A stretch of 33,568 nt of DNA, taken from Streptomyces longispororuber. GTDB lineage: Bacteria; Actinomycetota; Actinomycetes; Streptomycetales; Streptomycetaceae. This document shows, in pieces, positions 15,988 through 24,880 of the stretch. Location of the stretch: positions 1 to 33,568 of the forward strand of contig NZ_JAMOLN010000112.1 in NCBI RefSeq assembly GCF_024448165.1, read 5' to 3'. The notes beneath the pieces were generated by a model. The model had not been told where the DNA came from and searched no databases. It saw only the letters and a program-made list of their open reading frames with translations. The translations under genes were made by a program, and so were the position numbers. Position 1 is the first letter of the stretch. The number at the start of each line of letters is the position of its first letter.

Positions 15988-17313
15988 ATGCGTTCACGCC
16001 TGCGCCGAAGACTTCTGTCCCGGGCGGCCGTCGCCGTCACGTCGCTGTCCCTCCTCGGCGCCTTCGCGCCGGCCGCTTCCGCCCACGGCGGCCACCACGA
16101 CACCCCGCGCCGGGTCGGGTACTTCACCCAATGGGGTGTCTACGGCCGGGACTTCCAGGTCCAGGACCTGGAGCGCAGCGGCGCCGCCGCCCGGCTCAGC
16201 CACATCAACTACGCCTTCGGCAACATCGGCACCGACGGCAGGTGCCTGATGGGCAACGTCCCGGGCGAGTCCGACCCCTGGGCCGACTACCAGCGGCCGC
16301 TCGACGCCGAGAACTCGGTGGACGGCGTCGCGGACACCGACACCCAGCCCCTCGCGGGCAACTTCAACCAGCTGCGCGAGCTCAAGGCCGCGCACCCCGG
16401 CCTCAAGGTGATGATCTCCCTCGGTGGCTGGTCCTGGTCCACCAACTTCTCGGACTCGGTCCGAACTCCCGCCGCCCGCAAGGCACTTGTCTCCTCCTGC
16501 ATCGACCTCTACATCAAGGGCAACCTGCCGCAGGACGGCGCGCGCGGCGGCCAGGGGGCCGCGGCCGGCGTCTTCGACGGCATCGACCTGGACTGGGAGT
16601 GGCCCGGCTCCGAGGGCGACACCGACACCGTGTACCGCCCGGAGGACAAGCAGAACTTCACCGCGCTGGTCGCGGAGTTCCGCCACCAGCTCGACGCCTA
16701 CGGCCGCACGAAGCGCAAGGCCTACGAGCTCTCCGCGTTCGTCCCGACGGCCCCCGCGAAGATCGACGCCGGGTTCGAGGTCCGCAAGATCATGAAGGAC
16801 TTCGACTTCGTCAACCTCCAAGGCTACGACTTCCACGTCAGCGGTGAGAAGACGACGGCCCAGCAGTCCGCGCTGTACGCCCGCGACGACTTCAGCGTCG
16901 ACGGCACGGTGGACGCGTGGCTGCGGCGCGGCGCCCCGGCCCGCAAGCTCGTCGTCGGGATGCCGTTCTACGGGCAGGGCTGGACCGGCGTCAGCGGGGG
17001 CGGCGACGGCCTGGGGCAGCCCGCGACCGGCCCCGCCCCGGCGAAGTGGGCCAACGGCTACGCGGACTACGAGGAGTTGAAGGCGCTGGCCGACGCGGGG
17101 ACGTACCGGCTCCACCGCGACCGTCGCGGCGGCCACGCCTGGCTCTTCGACGGCACGACCCTGTGGACGTACGACGATCCGCAGGTCCTCGCCCGGAAGT
17201 CCGCGTACGTACGGGCGAAGGGTCTGGGCGGCGCGATGTTCTGGTCCCTGGACGGGGACACCCCCGACGGGGAGCTGGTGCGGACGGTGGACCGCGCCCT
17301 CGGGCAGCGCTGA
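15988..17313 (+). CDS. Secreted family 18 chitinase
   Basis: This 441-residue GH18 glycosidase would hydrolyse beta-1,4-N-acetylglucosamine links in chitin outside the cell. A Sec-type signal peptide covers residues 1-32: Arg-rich start, hydrophobic core, cleavage after APAASA. The catalytic motif FDGIDLDWEWPG contains Asp197, Asp200, Asp202 and the proton donor Glu204. SLGGWSWS (about 144-151), LQGYDFH and the terminal GAMFWSLDGDTPDG are also typical. There is no carbohydrate-binding or fibronectin module, so it is a single-domain enzyme. The ATG at 15988 follows AGGA at 15972-15975; ATG 15976 is possible but too close to that site. Regulation by the chitin/DasR system is likely from the promoter element. 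Confidence 0.93.
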   Translation: MRSRLRRRLLSRAAVAVTSLSLLGAFAPAASAHGGHHDTPRRVGYFTQWGVYGRDFQVQDLERSGAAARLSHINYAFGNIGTDGRCLMGNVPGESDPWADYQRPLDAENSVDGVADTDTQPLAGNFNQLRELKAAHPGLKVMISLGGWSWSTNFSDSVRTPAARKALVSSCIDLYIKGNLPQDGARGGQGAAAGVFDGIDLDWEWPGSEGDTDTVYRPEDKQNFTALVAEFRHQLDAYGRTKRKAYELSAFVPTAPAKIDAGFEVRKIMKDFDFVNLQGYDFHVSGEKTTAQQSALYARDDFSVDGTVDAWLRRGAPARKLVVGMPFYGQGWTGVSGGGDGLGQPATGPAPAKWANGYADYEELKALADAGTYRLHRDRRGGHAWLFDGTTLWTYDDPQVLARKSAYVRAKGLGGAMFWSLDGDTPDGELVRTVDRALGQR

Positions 17314-17333
17314 GCCGGGCACCACGGGCAGAC

Positions 17334-17367
17334 GTGCGGGGCGGCCCCTGACCGGGCCGCCCCGCAC
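17334..17367. terminator. Bidirectional terminator between chitinase and beta-helix protein genes
   Basis: A perfect 14-bp stem, GTGCGGGGCGGCCC (17334-17347) against 17354-17367, encloses a 6-base loop. It sits 20 bp after the chitinase stop and 27 bp from the stop of the convergent gene, so it probably serves both transcripts. Confidence 0.8.
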
Positions 17368-17394
17368 GGGCGCGTCAGCGCACCGGGGCCGGGA

Positions 17395-19944
17395 TCACGG
17401 GAACGACGTGATCTTGGACGGGACGGTGTCGGTGCCCGAGGTCGGGGCGCCGGTGTCGTTCACGACGTGGGCGTACTGCCCCTTGCCGCCGAGCGAGATG
17501 ACCTGGATGTCGTGCAGCTTGATGCCCGACTTCACCGGGACCTGGAAGCCGTGCTGCTGCACGATGCTCGGATCGGACGTGAAGTTGCAGTAACTGCCCA
17601 GGCCCCACGCCTCGTGGGTGGTCACACTGTCGGCGACCTTGTAGGCGGCGTAGCCGACGATGCCGTCGTGCGTCACGGCCGCCGCGTTGGGCACGTCGTA
17701 CGCCTTCTCGTTCTGGAAGAAGATCGTGCGGCCGCGCTCACCGTTCCAGAGCACGTCGTACTTGTTGAAGTGCTCCACGAACAGGCCGGTGGCGAGGACG
17801 TCGTCACCGTTCACGACGAGCCCGTAGTCGGCGCGGTTGGTCTCCCAGCCGACGCCGTCGCCGTGGTCGGCCCGCCAGATCCACGTATGGTCGACGATCA
17901 CGTCGTCGCTGTTGACGACCACGGAGTTGGTGGCGAGGCCGGGGCCCGCGCCGCCGATCCGGACGAACACGTCCTGCATGGAGGTCGGGTTCGCGGCGTG
18001 GTCGGCGCTCGCACCGGCCCCGCCGATCTGCAGCAGCGTGTCGGACTTCTTCGAACCCGCGTCGATGAGGAAGCCGGCCAGCTTCACCCCGTCGACGTCG
18101 GCGACGTGCATCGCGTCCACGCCGTTGTCCGGGACGATCGTGGCGAGACCGAGCCCGAGCACCACCGTGTCGGCGCGGTTGACATTGATGGTCCGGTCGA
18201 GGTGGTAGACGCCGGGCGTGAACAGCAGGTTCAGGCCCTGGGAGAGCGCCTGGTTGATGGTGGCGGCGGTCGCCCCCGGCTTGACGACGTAGAACTGGCT
18301 CAGCGGGAGCGAGGTTCCCGCGTTCGCCGGCCAGGACACGCCGCGCGCGTTGGTGCGCTTGGCCGGGACGAACACCTTGTAGTCGTTGCCGTCCAGGTAG
18401 AGGAACGGCTTCTCGCGGGAGACCGGGGTGGTGTCGAGCGTGGTGTACGGGCCGGTGTCGAAGTTGGTCGCCGGGGCGCCCTGCACACCGGAGAACGTCA
18501 TGTTCCACACGCCGTTGGTCCAGCCGCCGACCGAGCTGTCGCGGGTGTACCACTGCTGCTGCGAGTACGGGCCGACCGTGCCGTCGATCTTCGAGTCGGC
18601 GATGTACCCGCCGGATGCCCAACCGTAGCCGTTCGGCGCGAGGTTGAGGCCGCCGGTGACGTGGATGCGGCGGAACGGCGCGGCCTGCGCGACGGCCCAG
18701 CGGTCGGTGCCGTTCACCGGGTTGAGGGAGAGGTTCTCGGCGGAGCGCCAGAAGTTCTGCGTGGCGTTGCCGTTGAACCAGCCCGCGTCGACCGTGACGT
18801 CACCGTTGATCTTCGTGTCGTCGGGGTTGATCCCGAGACCGGAGATCGAGGTGTAGAAGCCGAGTTGGGCGTTGATGTTGTTGTACGTGCCCGGCTTCAG
18901 CAGGAACTGGTAGCGCTGCGAGCCGAACTGGTTCGACTCCTGCTGGGCGAAGACCTGGTCGAACTTGCCCTGCAGATTCGCCGTGTTCGGGTCGACGACG
19001 ATGACGTTCGGGCCGAGGTCGCCGCCGCCCTCGACGGGCGGGGTGGTGGAGCCCGACCCGGTGTGCACCGCGACCTCCCACAGCGAGTAGCCGTAGCCGG
19101 TGGCGCGGGTGGTCCCGTGGACGCGCAGATAGCGGCCCGAGCCGCTGACGTCGTACGAGGCCTGGCCGCCGGTGGCGCCGGTGACGTCCTTCAGGGTCGT
19201 CCAGCTCTGGCCGTCCGCGGAGGCCTGGATCGTGAAGGCCTTGGCGTACGCGGCCTCCCAGTTGAGGTCCACCTTGCAGATGGTCTGCGACGAACCGAGG
19301 TCGACCTGGACCCACTGCGGGTCGGACGCGGCGCTGGACCAGCGGGTGCCGGTGTCGCCGTCGAAGGCGGCCGAGGCCGGGGTGCCGGCGTTCTCCGTGG
19401 AGGACGCGGTCGCCGGGCGGCCCTTGGCGGCGTTCGCGGTCGAGCAGTCGTCGGCGGGCGGCGTGCTCCCGGAGCTGCCGAACACCTGGAACTCCCAGAG
19501 GGAGTAGCCGTACGGGGTGGCGCGGGTGACGCCGGTCATGCGGACGTACCGGCCCTGGCCGGAGACGTCGAGGGTGTCGGTGCCGCCGTCGGAGCCGGTC
19601 ACCGACTTCAGGTCGGACCAGGTGCTTCCGTTGTCGGAGACCTGGATCCTGTAGTCCTTCGCGTAGGCGGCCTCCCAGTTGAGGACGACCTTGCTGAGCG
19701 TCGCCGACGCGCCGAGGTCGACCTGGAGCCACTGGTTGTCGGTGGCGGCGGACGACCAGCGGGTGCCGGTGTCGCCGTCGACGGCGTAGGCCGCGGGCGT
19801 TCCGCCGTTCTCGGTGGAGGAGGCGGTGGCGGTTCTGCCCTGGGAGAGCGGCGTCTCGGCGGCGGCTGCCGTCGAGGTCTGGGCGGGGATGGTCAGCAGC
19901 GCCGCCGCCGTGGCGAGCGCGATCCCCACGGATCTGAGTCTCAT
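17395..19944 (-). CDS. Secreted protein with two F5/8C (discoidin) domains and a right-handed beta-helix
   Basis: This is an 849-residue exported protein. A signal peptide spans about 1-28 (ends TSTAAAA). Discoidin/F5-8 type C carbohydrate-binding domains lie at about 30-156 and 167-296 and are near-copies of each other: TATASSTEN, GDTGTRWSSAA, NWEAAYAK and YGYSLWE recur in both. A Pro/Thr linker leads to a 530-residue pectate-lyase-like beta-helix (from about 310) with recurring short turns such as VVVNSDDVIVDHTWIW and LVVNGDDVLATGLFVEH. Proteins of this build act on polysaccharides; GH55- or GH87-type glucanases are the nearest candidates I can name, and I cannot choose between them or a lyase. 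Database labels of adenylyl cyclase for this kind of protein do not fit what is seen. Start 19944 has GGAGTG upstream. Confidence 0.82.
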   Translation of the reverse strand: MRLRSVGIALATAAALLTIPAQTSTAAAAETPLSQGRTATASSTENGGTPAAYAVDGDTGTRWSSAATDNQWLQVDLGASATLSKVVLNWEAAYAKDYRIQVSDNGSTWSDLKSVTGSDGGTDTLDVSGQGRYVRMTGVTRATPYGYSLWEFQVFGSSGSTPPADDCSTANAAKGRPATASSTENAGTPASAAFDGDTGTRWSSAASDPQWVQVDLGSSQTICKVDLNWEAAYAKAFTIQASADGQSWTTLKDVTGATGGQASYDVSGSGRYLRVHGTTRATGYGYSLWEVAVHTGSGSTTPPVEGGGDLGPNVIVVDPNTANLQGKFDQVFAQQESNQFGSQRYQFLLKPGTYNNINAQLGFYTSISGLGINPDDTKINGDVTVDAGWFNGNATQNFWRSAENLSLNPVNGTDRWAVAQAAPFRRIHVTGGLNLAPNGYGWASGGYIADSKIDGTVGPYSQQQWYTRDSSVGGWTNGVWNMTFSGVQGAPATNFDTGPYTTLDTTPVSREKPFLYLDGNDYKVFVPAKRTNARGVSWPANAGTSLPLSQFYVVKPGATAATINQALSQGLNLLFTPGVYHLDRTINVNRADTVVLGLGLATIVPDNGVDAMHVADVDGVKLAGFLIDAGSKKSDTLLQIGGAGASADHAANPTSMQDVFVRIGGAGPGLATNSVVVNSDDVIVDHTWIWRADHGDGVGWETNRADYGLVVNGDDVLATGLFVEHFNKYDVLWNGERGRTIFFQNEKAYDVPNAAAVTHDGIVGYAAYKVADSVTTHEAWGLGSYCNFTSDPSIVQQHGFQVPVKSGIKLHDIQVISLGGKGQYAHVVNDTGAPTSGTDTVPSKITSFP
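19060..19860 (-). repeat. Tandem duplication encoding the two discoidin domains
   Basis: The segments coding the first (about 19475-19860) and second (about 19060-19450) discoidin domains are alike at both DNA and protein level; for example AAGGCGGCCTCCCAGTTGAG-type sequence occurs near both 19250 and 19670. The similarity points to an intragenic duplication. Confidence 0.7.
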
Positions 19945-20442
19945 GCGTGTCACTCCGTGCGGGGTGAGGGCGAAGGCGGCCCCGAGATGCCCTGAGGAAG
20001 CCCCGAGGCAGCCTTCACCAAGTGAGCGCACGTCTGGACCGACGGGCGCTGTGGAGCGCACCCCTGCCATGCGCGGAAGGGGTGAACGGCTAAGTGATAC
20101 GGCTTAGTTCGAGCTTTGATTTAAGGGTCGAGGCAACTGTTCGGCAAGACCTCGGGAGCGACTTCTTTTCACACCTCGAACGTAAGGATCACCCCAACTC
20201 CAGCGTCCGGCCCGCTCACCAGCCCAGATCCCACGACCAGGCATCGGTGTTCACTCGCGTGTTGTCAGAAAGTGGAGGCGAGTCGCCGGCGCCCGAGCGT
20301 GATTCCCGGAGCCGCAGCCGGCCGGGACGGCGCAATCGCCCCTGCCCGCGCGGTCGGCGGAGTGCCATGCTGGCAACCTGCGCGTGGCACATGCGCGGTG
20401 AACGGCACGGTTGCCTGCACCTGTGTTCCGGGAGGCACGGTC
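19945..20442. promoter_or_regulatory. 500-bp divergent regulatory region, beta-helix protein / importer operon
   Basis: No gene is supported here although frames stay open by GC bias. The segment around 20090-20190 is distinctly AT-rich and probably contains both promoters. It includes CTAAG and CTTAG arms (about 20091-20106) around a TGATACGG-type centre, and CGAGG (20129-20133) facing CCTCG (20150-20154). No DasR-like site was found. The 250 bases before 20443 would form a long leader for the importer mRNA if transcription starts in the AT-rich part. Confidence 0.4.
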
Positions 20443-22047
20443 ATGTCGTCGCAGATCCTCCTGGGCTCTCGGCCCACGTACCGGCGGCGCCGCCGCGTCG
20501 TCGCGATCGTCGCCGCCCTGGCGATCTCGCTGCCGGCGGCCGGCTGTTCCGACGGGGGAGCCCGGGCGGACAGCGACGACACCTTCGTGTACCTGTCCAG
20601 CAGGGGGCTGGTGACCGAGTGGGACCCGGCGCGCTCCTACTCCGACGAAGTGGTGGCGCTGTCGAACACGTACGAGACTCTCACCCGGTACAACGCCGGG
20701 TCCGGCAAGACCGAGGGGGTGCTCGCGACCCGGTGGACGTCGTCAAAGGACCGCCGGACCTGGACGTTCACCCTGCGGGACAACGTACGGTTCCACTCCG
20801 GACGCCCGCTGACCGCGCAGGCGGTGAAGGCGTCCATCGACCGCACCATGAGACTGAAGGCCAGCGCCTCGTACGTGTGGGACCCGGTGCGGAGCATCAC
20901 CCCGATCGGCAAGCGGAAGGTCCGCTTCGAGCTGTCCCGCCCGGCACAGCTGGACATCATCGCCTCCGCCACGTACGCGGCCTGGATCTACGAGGTCTCC
21001 GACGCCAAGGACTACTACAAGGCCAACGCCCGCGGCACCGGCCCGTACATGGTCACCTCGTGGAACCCGAGCAGCGAGAACGAAGTGCAGCTGACCGCCT
21101 TCAAGGACTACTGGGGCGGCTGGCGCACGAACCAGTACAAGAACGTGGTGTTCCAGGCGGTGCCCCAGGCGTCCACGGAGGCACAGCTCATGCGCTCGGG
21201 TGAGGGGACCTACACCGGTGGGATGCCGCCGCAACTCCTGGACACGCTGCGCGGCCGGCCGGACCTCCGCGTGTACGAACGGCCTTCGTGGCAGACCCTG
21301 ATCGGCCTGATGAACACGCAGAAGAAGCCGTTGGACGACATCCGGGTGCGCCAGGCGGTCGCGAACGCGCTCGACTACCAGGAGCTCGTCAAAGCGAGCA
21401 GGGGCGCCCTCGTCGCCTCCGACGGCGTCATCCCCAAGGGCATGTTCGGACACACCACCACACTGGACCTGCCGGGTGACCAGGACCGCGCCCGGAAGCT
21501 GCTCAAGGAGGCCGGGTACGGCCCGGGCAGCGGCCGGACCATCACGCTGGAGATGACCTACCCCGCGGGCGAGGACACCGTCCGCACCCTCGGCGACCTG
21601 ATGAAGGCACAGCTGCGCCCGTTCGGCATCGACCTGAAGGTCGAGGGCCTGGCCTGGGCGTCGGCGCAGTGGCCGCGCGCCAAGAAGAAGAACGTGAACG
21701 AGCGACAGGACATCTTCGTCATGTGGTGGTGGCCGGACGACCCCGAACCGTTGTCGTACTTCCGCAACGTGTTCCGCACGGAGAAGGAGATCTCCTACAA
21801 CCTCGCCTACTACTCCAACCCCGAGCTCGACCGGCTCATCGACTCGGTCGGCGCGCTCACCGCGACGGACCCGGACGACGCCGTGCGGACCTACCGCACG
21901 ATGCAGGAGATCATCATCAGGGACGCGCCGCAGCTCTTCCTCGGCACCAACACCTACCAGCGGGTTCTGGCCGGCGACGTCAAGGGCTTCGTCGACAACC
22001 CGGCGTACGCGAACGTCGTGTTCGTCCACGACCTCACCCACCACTGA
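20443..22047 (+). CDS. ABC importer substrate-binding lipoprotein, SBP family 5 (peptide/opine/oligosaccharide)
   Basis: This 534-residue extracytoplasmic binding protein was recognised by the family-5 layout: early EWDPARSYSDEV, then TLTRYNAGSG, WTFTLRDNVRFHSGRPLTAQAV, a central GLMNTQKKPLDDIRVRQAVANALD and a late NPAYANVVFVHDL. The N-terminus has five arginines (YRRRRRVV) before a hydrophobic stretch and a lipobox-like PAAGC, so it should be a lipoprotein; Tat export is possible. The ATG at 20443 has GGAGG at 20431-20435, and the open upstream extension is not homologous. It is the first gene of a five-gene operon. Family-5 proteins bind peptides, nickel or oligosaccharides. The neighbouring polysaccharide-active gene hints at sugars, but nothing in the sequence decides it. 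Confidence 0.9.
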   Translation: MSSQILLGSRPTYRRRRRVVAIVAALAISLPAAGCSDGGARADSDDTFVYLSSRGLVTEWDPARSYSDEVVALSNTYETLTRYNAGSGKTEGVLATRWTSSKDRRTWTFTLRDNVRFHSGRPLTAQAVKASIDRTMRLKASASYVWDPVRSITPIGKRKVRFELSRPAQLDIIASATYAAWIYEVSDAKDYYKANARGTGPYMVTSWNPSSENEVQLTAFKDYWGGWRTNQYKNVVFQAVPQASTEAQLMRSGEGTYTGGMPPQLLDTLRGRPDLRVYERPSWQTLIGLMNTQKKPLDDIRVRQAVANALDYQELVKASRGALVASDGVIPKGMFGHTTTLDLPGDQDRARKLLKEAGYGPGSGRTITLEMTYPAGEDTVRTLGDLMKAQLRPFGIDLKVEGLAWASAQWPRAKKKNVNERQDIFVMWWWPDDPEPLSYFRNVFRTEKEISYNLAYYSNPELDRLIDSVGALTATDPDDAVRTYRTMQEIIIRDAPQLFLGTNTYQRVLAGDVKGFVDNPAYANVVFVHDLTHH

Positions 22048-22059
22048 ACGGGGGCGGAC

Positions 22060-23109
22060 ATGAAGCGCGCCCGCAGCGGCCGCGGTCGGCCGATGATCCG
22101 CTACGCGGCGCGCCGTTCGGTGCTCTCGGCCCTGGTCGCCTTCGGGGTGGTGGTGCTGACGTACCTGATCGCGCGGGTGGTGCCCAGCGACCCCGCGGGT
22201 GTCTGGGCGGGGCCACGGGCATCGGCCGTGGAACGGGCGAGGGTCCGCGCCGAGCTGGGTCTCGACCGTCCCGTCGCCGAGCAGATCGTCTCGTACCTGA
22301 CCGGGGTGTCGCGCGGCGACTGGGGCCTTTCGGTCCTCACCCACCGTCCCGTCCTCACCGATCTGCTCACGCGGCTGCCCAACACGCTGCAGCTGGTGCT
22401 CGCCGGAATGGTCATCGGGCTCGCCGTCGGCATCCCCGCGGGCCTGTTCGCCGCCCGATGGCACGGAGGGACCGTCGACCGGCTGGTGCGGTCCGGCGCG
22501 CTGCTGAGCGCCGCGATCCCCACGTTCTGGCTGGCGCTGCTCCTGCAGACGCTCATCGCGAGCCGGCTCGATCTGCTGCCGATCGCGGGCAGTTACGACC
22601 GTGCCGTGATGGGCGCGCATCCGGTGACCACGGTCACCGGCCTGCCCCTGCTCGACGCCGTACTCACCGGGAACGGGGTGGCGGCGACCGATCTCCTCGA
22701 CCACCTGTTGCTGCCGGCACTCGTGGTGGCCTCCTATCCCGCGGCCGTCCTCGCGCGCATGGTCCGGGCGAGCATCCTGGACGCCGTCGGCGAACCGCAC
22801 ATCCAGATGGTGCGCGCGCTCGGCTTCCCCGAGCGGGTCGTCCTCGGCCGCTTCGCCCTGCGGCTCGCCTGGAACCCGGTGCTCCAGCTCACCGCGCTGA
22901 TCTTCGGGTACTCGCTGGTCAACACCTTCCTCGTGGAGGCGGTGTTCGACTATCCGGGGCTCGGCCGGTACGCGGCCGACGCGGTGCAGTCCCTGGACGT
23001 ACCGGCCGTCGTCGGGGTGACGCTCCTGGTCGCCCTGCTCTACCTTGCCGCGAACCTGGCCGTCGACCTGGCACAGGCCGCCCTCGACCCGCGCGTCGCG
23101 CTGCGGTGA
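22060..23109 (+). CDS. ABC importer permease, DppB/OppB type
   Basis: This 349-residue inner-membrane permease has the DppB layout: a first helix at about 18-40 (SVLSALVAFGVVVLTYLIA), RVVPSDPAGVWAG just after it, a periplasmic stretch, then a five-helix core. The cytoplasmic EAA loop is MVRASILDAVGEPHIQMVRALGFPERVVL, and VEAVFDYPGLG is the usual motif after it. It starts 12 bp after the lipoprotein gene with a GGGGGCGG ribosome site. The N-terminus before Met12 is basic and unusual, so ATG 22093 is an alternative start. It would pair with the next permease to form the channel. Confidence 0.9.
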   Translation: MKRARSGRGRPMIRYAARRSVLSALVAFGVVVLTYLIARVVPSDPAGVWAGPRASAVERARVRAELGLDRPVAEQIVSYLTGVSRGDWGLSVLTHRPVLTDLLTRLPNTLQLVLAGMVIGLAVGIPAGLFAARWHGGTVDRLVRSGALLSAAIPTFWLALLLQTLIASRLDLLPIAGSYDRAVMGAHPVTTVTGLPLLDAVLTGNGVAATDLLDHLLLPALVVASYPAAVLARMVRASILDAVGEPHIQMVRALGFPERVVLGRFALRLAWNPVLQLTALIFGYSLVNTFLVEAVFDYPGLGRYAADAVQSLDVPAVVGVTLLVALLYLAANLAVDLAQAALDPRVALR

Positions 23110-23116
23110 GCCGACG

Positions 23117-23971
23117 GTGAGGGCGCGCGGTGCCCGCGGCGGCCGGACGGCGCTGGTCCTCGCCCTCGGGGGAGCAGGCGCCATCGTGCTCGTCGCCCTG
23201 CTCGCACCGGTCCTCGCCCCGTACCCGGAGGACGCGACCGGTGCCGCCGAGACCGCTCAGCTTCTGCGCCCGCCCTCCGCAGCCCACTGGTTCGGCACCG
23301 ACGAACTGGGTCGTGACGTGTTCTCCCGCGTGCTGTACGGCGCGCGCATCGGCCCCGTCGTCGCGGTGGCCGTGGTGACGGTCTCGCTGGTGGTGGGCAC
23401 CGTGATCGGGGTGGTGGCCGGCTACTTCGGCGGCTGGATCGACGAACTCCTCATGCGCCTCACCGATGTCTTCCTGGCCGTGCCCGCTCTGCTGCTCGCA
23501 CTGGCCCTGGCCACGGTCCTTGCGCCCGGTCCGGTGGGACTGACCGTCGCGCTGACGGTGACGTGGTGGCCGTGGTACGCCCGGCTGGTGCGGGGCGAGA
23601 CGGCGTCGGTCGTCGGCCGCCCGTACATCGAGGCGTGCCGGGCCCTCGGTCTCGGCCACCGCCGCACTCTCGTCCGCCACGTCCTGCCCAACGCCTCGAC
23701 GCCCCTGCTGGTCCAGGCCTCGACCGACGTCGGCGGGGTGCTGCTCGTCGCCTCCGGACTGTCCTTCCTGGGCCTCGGCCCGCAGCCGCCGACCCCCGAC
23801 TGGGGCCTGATGGTGGAGCAGTCGCAGAACTACTTCACCACCCACTGGTGGCTCGGCACCTTCCCCGGAGCCGCCATCATGCTCGTCGCGGGCGTGTGCT
23901 TCCTCCTCGGTGATGTAGTGCGCGACCGCTTCGACCCCCGCCATGTCCCGCGCCCCACTCAGCGGGCCTGA
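23117..23971 (+). CDS. ABC importer permease, DppC/OppC type
   Basis: This 284-residue second permease of the importer shows the DppC hallmarks: LAPYPEDATG, WFGTDELGRDVFSRVLYGARI, then GVVAGYFGGWIDELLMRLTDVFLAVPALLLALAL. Its EAA loop is EACRALGLGHRRTLVRHVLPNA, and GLGPQPPTPDWGLM is near the end. About six membrane helices are predicted. The GTG at 23117 lies 7 bp after the previous stop; its ribosome site is probably GGTGAG at 23105-23110, overlapping that stop, which suggests translational coupling. Longer in-frame starts would run into the preceding gene. Confidence 0.9.
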   Translation: MRARGARGGRTALVLALGGAGAIVLVALLAPVLAPYPEDATGAAETAQLLRPPSAAHWFGTDELGRDVFSRVLYGARIGPVVAVAVVTVSLVVGTVIGVVAGYFGGWIDELLMRLTDVFLAVPALLLALALATVLAPGPVGLTVALTVTWWPWYARLVRGETASVVGRPYIEACRALGLGHRRTLVRHVLPNASTPLLVQASTDVGGVLLVASGLSFLGLGPQPPTPDWGLMVEQSQNYFTTHWWLGTFPGAAIMLVAGVCFLLGDVVRDRFDPRHVPRPTQRA

Positions 23972-23974
23972 CCG

Positions 23975-24880
23975 ATGGTCTCCGCCCGTGACGCCGCTTG
24001 GCTGCAACTGCGCGACGTACGCGTCCGGTTCGGGTCCTCCGACGCCGAGCCCGTCGTCCGCGTCGATGAACTGCCGCTGGACGAGCGTGAGTTCTTGGGG
24101 CTGGCGGGGGAAAGCGGCGCGGGCAAGACCACGGTCGGGCTGACCGTCCTGGGACTGACGCGGCGCGCGGGCGCCCACGTCCGCGGCAGCATCCGGCTGG
24201 CAGGCGAGGAACTGCTGTCGATGCCCGAGCGGCGATTGCGGCGGTTGCGTGGCTCCACGATGACCCTGATCCCGCAGAATCCGGCCACCGCGTTCAACCC
24301 CGTACTGCCCGTGGGCGTGACGGTGCTGCGTACGCTGCGACTGCACGGATGCAGCCGCGCCGAGGCCCGCGGCCGCGCCGCGGCCGGACTGGAACGCGTC
24401 GGTCTGTCCGCCGCACACCTCGACCGCCACCCGCACCAGCTCTCCGGCGGACAGCTCCAGCGCGTGGCGATCGCCCTGGCGTCGGCCCTCAGGACACGAC
24501 TGCTCATCGCGGACGAGCCGACCAGCGCGCTGGACGTGACGGCCCAGGCGCAGATCTGCACCCTCCTGACGCAGCTGCGCGCGGAACACGGCACGGCCGT
24601 ACTGTTCATCAGCCACGACCTCGCGCTGCTGGCCGGACTGTGCGACCGGATCGCCGTACTCCACCGGGGGCGGGTGATCGAGGACCGGCCCGCCACCGAG
24701 CTGGTCACCGCCCCACACGCCGACCGCACCCGGCAACTGCTGGCGGCCGCACCACGGCTGCGTGGACTTCCGGTGCCAGGGCCACGCGACCGACGCGGCG
24801 AAGAACCCGGCGACGAGAACCGCGAGGCGCGCGACGACGGATACGACGAGGAGGCCGCCGATGGTGCTTCAGGCCCGTGA
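23975..24880 (+). CDS. ABC importer ATPase, DppD/OppD type
   Basis: This 301-residue nucleotide-binding subunit energises the importer. Walker A is GESGAGKTT (45-53), the Q-loop is IPQNPATAFNPV, the signature is LSGGQLQR, Walker B is LLIADEPTSALD and the switch histidine is in FISHDLALL. It starts 3 bp after the previous stop. The usual C-terminal oligopeptide-transporter domain is missing; instead the last 40 residues are charged and low in complexity (RRGEEPGDENREARDD). That tail overlaps the ribosome site and first codons of the next gene by 20 bp, so its sequence may be shaped by the overlap. Confidence 0.9.
   Translation: MVSARDAAWLQLRDVRVRFGSSDAEPVVRVDELPLDEREFLGLAGESGAGKTTVGLTVLGLTRRAGAHVRGSIRLAGEELLSMPERRLRRLRGSTMTLIPQNPATAFNPVLPVGVTVLRTLRLHGCSRAEARGRAAAGLERVGLSAAHLDRHPHQLSGGQLQRVAIALASALRTRLLIADEPTSALDVTAQAQICTLLTQLRAEHGTAVLFISHDLALLAGLCDRIAVLHRGRVIEDRPATELVTAPHADRTRQLLAAAPRLRGLPVPGPRDRRGEEPGDENREARDDGYDEEAADGASGP

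Noticed and set aside
17591..17593. TTA codon (bldA control) in the beta-helix protein gene
   Set aside because: The triplet on the minus strand is out of frame; I saw no in-frame TTA in the genes listed.
17395..19944. Adenylyl cyclase
   Set aside because: No cyclase catalytic domain is visible; the sequence is discoidin plus beta-helix.
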